A stretch of 64,000 bases of DNA from Phaffia rhodozyma (lineage: Eukaryota > Basidiomycota > Tremellomycetes > Cystofilobasidiales > Mrakiaceae), in assembly GCA_014706385.1 (NCBI GenBank), contig JACGZH010000004.1:992001-1056000 (forward strand), read 5' to 3'. A model generated the notes under the pieces. That model was not told the origin of the DNA and did no database searches. It saw nothing but the letters and a program-made list of their open reading frames with translations. Both the position numbers and the translations under genes were made by a program. Shown here in pieces: positions 58,405 through 64,000 of the stretch (positions within the stretch are counted from its first letter, which is position 1; every line of letters starts with the position of its first letter).

Positions 58405-58838
58405 TCTATGATAGAGAAGGGTAACTCCCGTGTATTTTTTCCTTTATCATCCATCTTCCATCTGAATCTAGTAAACTAGTATAGATTTAGTTGTATCTTT
58501 TTGATGTGATTATACATGTTGTCACTTTCCGATAGTTCCGTTGACGTCAACAGTCAGTTCTGCCTCAACTAAAAGTCATTTCTGTGCTCCATGTCTCACC
58601 TGGTATAGGGAACTACGGAAGGGAATCATGGATGAGAAAGATGAGGAGATCAAACGTGACGAGATGTTACGTAAGCGGTTGCTTATGTGTTTCTTCCCAT
58701 CACCTCCTCAGAAATATCCCGGTATATAAACCTGATGGGCTGGGTTCAGCCCTCTTGATCTCCCTTGTACATATTGATCTCCTCATCTCTACACCTCCCT
58801 CTTCGTTATCCAATAAACTCCTTCAGCAAGAAAACATC
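58405..58838. other. Intergenic, promoter of quinone reductase
   Basis: 434 bp. A TATA box lies at 58723-58730. Open frames here are short and not gene-like. Confidence 0.45.
58723..58730 (+). promoter_or_regulatory. TATA box of the WrbA-like gene
   Basis: TATATAAA 109 bp upstream of the ATG at 58839, the best TATA match in the right half of the window. Together with the stress role of the family, it suggests inducible expression. Confidence 0.55.
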
Positions 58839-60303
58839 ATGGTTGCTAAAATCGCTGTGGTTATCTACTCCCTGTACGTCGATTTCATGTATGTTTCTTT
58901 GTTCGAATGCACGAATTGCTGACCATCCCTATTCTTCTTTGCTTTCTCTTCTCTCCATCTCTATTTTATATTGTCCTTTTAGTTACGGACACACCTCAAC
59001 CGTTTGTTTTCGCTTTTATCTGTGTGCGCGCCGACCGGCTCGATCTTTGTTCCGTCTGGTTAATGATCTCCATCTCCGATTCCTAATTTGTCCAAAAGCT
59101 CTCTGAGTCCGTCGTCGCCGGTCTCAAAGAGGCTGGAGCACATGTCGAGGTGTTCCAGTTTCAGGAGATTCTCTCTGATGAAATTCGAGGAAAAATGCAC
59201 GCTGGTCCTAAGTCGGATCTCCCTGTGATCACTCCTGGAGATCTCGCAAAGGTATTTCCCTTGTCTTGAGACGTTTCTTCGATGATGGCTGCTGGGGCTG
59301 ATCGCGTTCGGTATGATTGCTATGACAATGCGGGTAGTTCGACGGCTTCCTCTTTGGTTTCGGCACTCGGTACGTTCTTAGCCTTTTTTTTTGTTTTCGT
59401 TTTTGTTTTTGTTTTGTTTTTTTCGTTAGCCTCATCAGAGCTTCCTCTTTTGGCTGACCAGATCTCTGTATGTCTTGTGTTGTCCCAATTAGATACGGTC
59501 GAGCTCCAGCCGCGGTGTCCTCGTTTTTTGACGCAACCGGTTAGTCGACAACATCGAGCATCTAAATGAGTAACATGAAGTTTAATCTTCTCTCTATTAT
59601 TCCTTCTCGACCTTCACCTCGTCTTCCTCCTTAATCACCTTGTCCCATCCTATAGGTGGACTTTGGGCTTCTGGAGCTTTGGTCGGCGTGAGTCGTTCTA
59701 TGATCCCGTCAATCTCTCCGTTCGACGCTCCGCATGTTTCTTTTTTTGCGAGCAATGTCTGAATGCAGTTTTCTTGGATGGCTTTGAGATAGAAATTCGC
59801 CGGAGTCTTCTTCGGCACTGGTAGCGCCCACGGAGGGCAAGAGACTACCGCTTTGGTGTGTATGCTTTCGGATATCGTCGCCAGACACCACATCTCGGCA
59901 TGATCAACTTATCGCTCTCTTTTCTTTCCATATCGTCCTACGTACAGACCACCATCCCGTTCTTTGCTCACCACGGAATCATCTATGTCCCCATCGGATT
60001 CGTCCGACCTGAGCTTAGCATCGTCGACAAGACCGTCGGTGGAAGCGCTTACGGAGCTGGCTAGTCAGTCTCCGTTTCCTCTGTTCTCTTGAAATTTTCT
60101 ATCCTCCATCCTTCAAACCAGACATCTAAGCTGACAAGTCGAGCATGCAACCCATCGCTTCTTTCCTCTTCTACATCTCTCACAGCGTCGCCGGTGGGCA
60201 GGGACAACTCCCAGTGACCGAGGAGGACAAGCTGGTTGGCCATTACCAGGGACACTCGTTCGGAACCCTGGTCAACACCTTTGTCAAGGGACGAGACCTT
60301 TAA
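58839..60303 (+). CDS. WrbA/Pst2-like NAD(P)H:quinone oxidoreductase
   Basis: FMN flavodoxin-fold enzyme that reduces quinones by two electrons and protects from oxidative stress (yeast Pst2, Rfs1, Ycp4). ATG 58839 reads MVAKIAVVIYSLY, then GHTSTV across the first intron (the phosphate-binding loop). LSESVVAGLKEAGAHVEVFQ (about 59100) and EILSDEIRGKMHAGPKSDLP come next. A small exon (about 59338-59368) gives FDGFLFGFGTR, joined to YGRAPAAVSSFFDATG (about 59494) and GLWASGALVG (about 59658). KFAGVFFGTGSAHGGQETTA (about 59795) is the second FMN loop. TTIPFFAHHGIIYVPIGF (about 59947) and the C-terminus GHSFGTLVNTFVKGRDL end at TAA 60301-60303. At least seven introns. The usual FGxPTRYG appears as FGFGTRYG, so Pro is replaced by Gly. 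Confidence 0.88.
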
Positions 60304-60711
60304 ATAGAACTCTTTCCTCCAATCTATCGTTACATCGTGTACCAAGATAGAATTTCTTTATGGACCATCGGTCAGACACTGTTGTCCATATAGATATGTT
60401 AGATCTCTATATGAATATCTTGTAGACTTGTTAGACAGAGAACACCCGTGAGGGCGATAACAAGGATCAAAGAGGAGTGAAAGATAGAGGAGGAGTAAAT
60501 GAGAGGAGTGGAAAAAAAAAAGCGAGTCATCAATTCAAAATTACAGACCGCGCCCACGGCGTTGTCCGGTCCGAGTGTACCGAGCCACCTGTATCCGACA
60601 AAGACGGTCTCTGAGGCTCTTGTGCTTCATTCAATCCTCAACGATCATCCTGATTCCTTCTCGCACACACATACACACACGTACATCCACACTTGTGTTT
60701 CCTCATTGACA
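60304..60711. other. Intergenic, promoter of transporter
   Basis: 408 bp with an A9 tract (about 60512) and an ACACACATACACACACG run (about 60664-60680) in the likely 5' leader. No gene. Confidence 0.4.
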
Positions 60712-61947
60712 ATGCCGACAGCTGGAAGTTTGATCTGGTCAGGCTTGGTGCCAGTGTTCAAGCTATATCGTACGTGTCATGCCATCCTTGTGAAGATCAA
60801 GAACGGCGTATATACCGGATGGGGAACGCTTATCGCTTTCAACCTTGATTCTCTTCTTCTCTTTCTCTTTCTCTTTCTTTCCTCTCCTCTGTGTTTCTGC
60901 ATGTTCGATGTGCAGTGAGTGAGTGCAAGAACTATTCTGATGTGGTCCATCATCATCGTCCTTTCCATCGTCGTCCGACGATTCGGATGTGAATCACGGG
61001 TCTTTTGCGCGTAAGAAAAATTCGAGAAAGAAAGGCGCTGATTGCAGGCTTTCTCTTAATTCCGAATCTCTTCTCCAACTCCATCTGCTCCCGTATGACC
61101 TCTGAAAATCAAACAAAAATTGATGGCAACATTCCGAATTCACCAATTCTAATCTTTGGTCGCATGTAATCTAACGCAATAATCACACGGACTGCCTTTT
61201 TACGAACTTGCTATCGGATTTGGGTGACATGCAGCCATCGCGGCTGGGTTCGTTCTCACCAAGAAGGGAATGTTCTCGCCTGCTGCCTCTAAAGGACTGG
61301 GACAAATCACTTTGGTTAGTCTTCTGCTTCTTCCCTATCTCTATCGGAATTCTTTTGAGTCGCAAGTCGTCAAAAGTTGCTACAGTTGTGAGAGTTAAGA
61401 TAAGAGCTGATTCATTCGGTTTTTCTCCTTTATCTGTGCGTCGACTTGTGCGAATGAAACATCACCCTTGTTTCTTTATCTTGACTGTTATCCTAACGGG
61501 TACGACACAACGACACCATTAAAAAAACATTTCCCTGGTTGGACTCGACAGAACATCTCGTTACCATGTTTGATATTCGCATCGATCGTCCCAAGTTTTT
61601 CAGCAGATAATGTATGTATCGAGTTTCCATTTCTTCTTCTGTCTCTGTCTATCGGCCGACTCGGTTCTCCTTCATGAATTCAGGTTTCGGCTCTGGGACC
61701 GTTAATTATGTCGGCAGTATTGTATGAACTCATCGTAAGTCGGCGAGAAGGTTCCATATCGCTCTCGTCTTCCTCCATCGCCTCGTCCTCTTCTACATAT
61801 CGGCGAAAAGAGAGCGAACCGATGAGTTTGATGTGAGTTTGGTTAAAAGACTGATCGAGGATCTCCCTTATCACACCAGGGTCTCGTATTCTCACTCATC
61901 ATCCGAGAAATCTTCTGGGTATGTCATGTATCAATTTCCTCCTGCTT

Positions 61948-61997
<50 letters not shown>

Positions 61998-63240
61998 TCG
62001 ATCCTACACAGGCTTGAGCTCAGATGGTCTACTCGTCTTTCTGTATCTTTCATCTTAGGTCCCGAGAAACTTTCAATGGGGTATTCTGATGGCAGGAAGT
62101 GTGTATCTATCCCTTCCATCAGCCTCCTGTCTCTATCATCTATGTTGCCGAGACTGACAAGTTTCCTTCGTTTATTCTATCTTCTCGCCTCAAAAAGCAC
62201 TGTCAAATTGGGGTAATTTACCGACGGCCATCGTACAGAGTGTAGCGACAAACGCGCCGTTTGATCCAGATACGGATCCTACGTTGGGTGTGGCTTACAT
62301 CTCGGTCTTTATGATTGTTTACAACCTTTCATTTTTCTCAGGTACGGAGCAACTTTTTAGAAAGCATGTGTCTGTCCGGTCGATTCGCTTGCTGATGATT
62401 GCTCTCTTCTTCGATCACGGCCAACCCTAGGCGCGTACAAGGTCTGTGCGTGGGATTTCTTGGGCGATCCGAACGAGCCAGATGTCCGAATCAGCTTCAA
62501 GGAAAAATGGCGTCGACGAGGACAAAGATTCCAGGCATGGAGAGGAACCGGTCGGAAATCTGTTGAACTGGGGTCGGATCCAGAGAAACAGAAAGTAGCC
62601 GGCCCAGCCGCTGCTGCTGCTTCTATCGCCGGTGGTGGACATCGACCTGCTTCGTTGAGAGAGGAGGATGAGGCAGAAGAATATGCGGAAGAAAAGAAAG
62701 CGTCGAAACATAGCTCGATGGCCGTCCAGTCGACACTCTCACCGGATAGCATGGTCAACCAACTGGAGAAACATCAGGCCGGCACTCTTCGGCCACGGAC
62801 AGGCAGCTTCAACAGGGAACGTGCAGACCGATTAACAAGACAGATCTCGGCCGTTACTGTTGAATCGATTCTGCCTATGCCTCTGGTCGGGTCATCTTTG
62901 CAGCCAGATAACCGGGAACACCAAAGTCCTATTCCTTCTCACCCAAACAGATCCGAGATGATGGATGATAAGCCGGAATCAGCCCAGGTCGCGGCTGCTA
63001 TCGCCGCCAGAAACCGATCAGGTTTCCATCGTTGGTTCCATGCGGTCGGTTCCGTCCTAGCCACCATCGTCTCGCCCGTCGTGGCAGCCCTGATCCTGGC
63101 GTTGTTATTTGCGCTCGTGCCACCGATGAAGGCTCTGTTAGTAGATGATGTGAGTGGATGGAGTGATGGAAAGGTACCAAACTCGCCGAATGGGACACCA
63201 ATTCTTGCTTTTGTGCAGGACGTGAGTCAATTCTTCTTTC

Positions 63241-63274
<34 letters not shown>

Positions 63275-63959
63275 AAATGGCCTGTATACGGCTCTGGAGT
63301 TTTCAAATTCAGTGGCTGACATATGAATCCTGTATACAGACCGCTACTTTCGTCGGTGGAATCTGCATTCCGGCCAGTTTGATGTTGTTGGGCGCGAGCT
63401 TTGCTCGATTGAAAAGACCGAGCTCATGGTCCAGTCTGCCTGTGCCTGCGATCCTCAGTCTGATGATAACAAAGATGGTGTTGTTACCCGTCATCGGCTG
63501 TTTTTTCATCCAAGGTCTCTCCAACAAGACGACGTTGTTCCCGAAAGATCAAAAAGTCCTGTCATTCGTCGCGATGCTTCTGGTGTGTACCGGTGTTTCT
63601 TTGTTGTTCTCTCGTCCGGTACAAACTACGTCGGACGATCAAGTTGGCTTACCTTTCTACGTGGGTGTGATTGCGCTCGTCACTCCAACAGTCTGGAACT
63701 CCAACGGCATTGAACCAAATGGTACTGACCCAATTGGTAGCACCTGAAGGAGGAACAGACACATTGATCGCCTTCCTTCTACCTCAATACATCTTCTTGT
63801 GCGTTCATTCTTTTCTTTCGGCTACTTACGTTGTCCTCTCACTCGGTTGTTGACTTGGTCAAGAGGTTCAACTGACATGTTTCGCGCTCTATTTCCTTCT
63901 GAGATAGGTTTTTGGCTAGCACGGTCCTGACAGCTGTGGCTCTGAACCTGATCAGCTGA
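60712..63959 (+). CDS. Auxin efflux carrier (AEC/PIN-like) family transporter
   Basis: Multi-pass membrane transporter of the bile/arsenite/auxin-efflux superfamily; fungal members are mostly uncharacterised. Exon 1 (60712-60769) is MPTAGSLIWSGLVPVFKLY. A 465-nt intron (or one hiding another exon) leads to IAAGFVLTKKGMFSPAASKG (61235). Then come NISLPCLIFASIVPSFSADN (about 61552), VSALGPLIMSAVLYELI, MAGVWSNWGNLPTAIVQSVA (about 62195-62240; conserved N-x-G-N-x-P) and GVAYISVFMIVYNLSFF. A hydrophilic loop of about 200 residues (62420-63010) separates the two helix bundles. The second half gives VLATIVSPVVAALILALLFA, FVGGICIPASLMLLGASFAR, KMVLLPVIGCFFIQ, SGTPTALNQMVLTQLVAPEG (63690; after an intron) and LIAFLLPQYIFL|FLASTVLT. 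The stop is TGA 63957-63959. The gene is complete. Confidence 0.9.
61949..61990 (+). repeat. (CT)n microsatellite in transporter intron
   Basis: About 20 uninterrupted CT units within an intron of the transporter gene, between GTATGT near 61920 and the exon near 62056. It probably acts as an extended polypyrimidine tract or is neutral. Confidence 0.9.
63242..63273 (+). repeat. (TG)16 microsatellite in transporter intron
   Basis: 32 bases of TG immediately downstream of the donor GTGAGT at about 63221, inside a short intron. It is likely length-variable. Confidence 0.9.
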
Positions 63960-64000
63960 ACGGCCAATCTTGGAGCCCTCTTCCTCACTCCCTTGTTTCA

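Noticed and set aside
59597..59893. 98-codon antisense ORF
   Set aside because: It is antisense to well-supported exons of the WrbA-like gene and spans their introns; a shadow frame.

Overview
The window is ordinary nuclear DNA from an intron-rich fungus. Nearly every gene is split by many short GT-AG introns (about 45-110 nt) into exons that can be as small as 14-16 nt. The gene set (Thi6 fusion enzyme, ATG9, Kip3-type kinesin, Srk1/Rck-type kinase, Psf3, Pcf11, Ima1), the intron density and the roughly balanced base composition suggest a basidiomycete yeast. A Tremellomycete such as the Phaffia/Mrakia/Cystofilobasidium group is my best guess. That placement is inference; no rRNA or marker gene is present to fix it.

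Layout, left to right: ALG8 (minus, 3' end cut by the window edge) diverges from exocyst SEC15 (plus). Then come an unrecognised single-pass membrane protein (plus), splicing factor SNU23 (minus) diverging from mitochondrial elongation factor MEF2 (plus), a tiny five-exon NOP10 (minus), a kinesin-8 (minus), a small DUF3820-like protein (minus) diverging from ATG9 (plus), a mitochondrial aldehyde dehydrogenase (minus) and an intron-containing tRNA-Ser(GCU) (plus). From 27 to 45 kb six genes all run on the minus strand: a Bsd2/NDFIP-like Rsp5 adaptor, a secreted M43 metalloprotease, a membrane-anchored GH5 exo-beta-1,3-glucanase, an Srk1/Rck2-like kinase, a multi-pass membrane protein and the bifunctional thiamine enzyme THI6. 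THI6 diverges from the V-ATPase assembly factor PKR1 (plus). Then follow GINS subunit PSF3 (minus), a histidine acid phosphatase/phytase-like protein (minus), PCF11 (minus) diverging from inner-nuclear-membrane protein IMA1 (plus), a small Ser/Ala-rich GPI-type secreted protein (plus), a WrbA/Pst2-like flavodoxin quinone reductase (plus) and an auxin-efflux-carrier-family transporter (plus) that ends just inside the right edge.

The genes are mostly unrelated housekeeping functions and do not form a pathway cluster. Several pairs share short divergent promoters (ALG8/SEC15, SNU23/MEF2, DUF3820-like/ATG9, THI6/PKR1, PCF11/IMA1). I found no rRNA, CRISPR, transposon, viral remnant or toxin system, and no convincing undescribed multi-gene system. 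The points most worth a second look are an altered RHGxRxP motif in the phytase-like protein, an unexplained 88-codon ORF just upstream of THI6, a GCCCTG motif array in a 2-kb intergenic region, a 763-nt homopurine/homopyrimidine intron in the kinase, an insertion next to the kinesin P-loop and two unrecognised or poorly characterised small proteins. Exon joins were made by eye from splice consensus and protein family similarity, so individual exon ends may be a few bases off.
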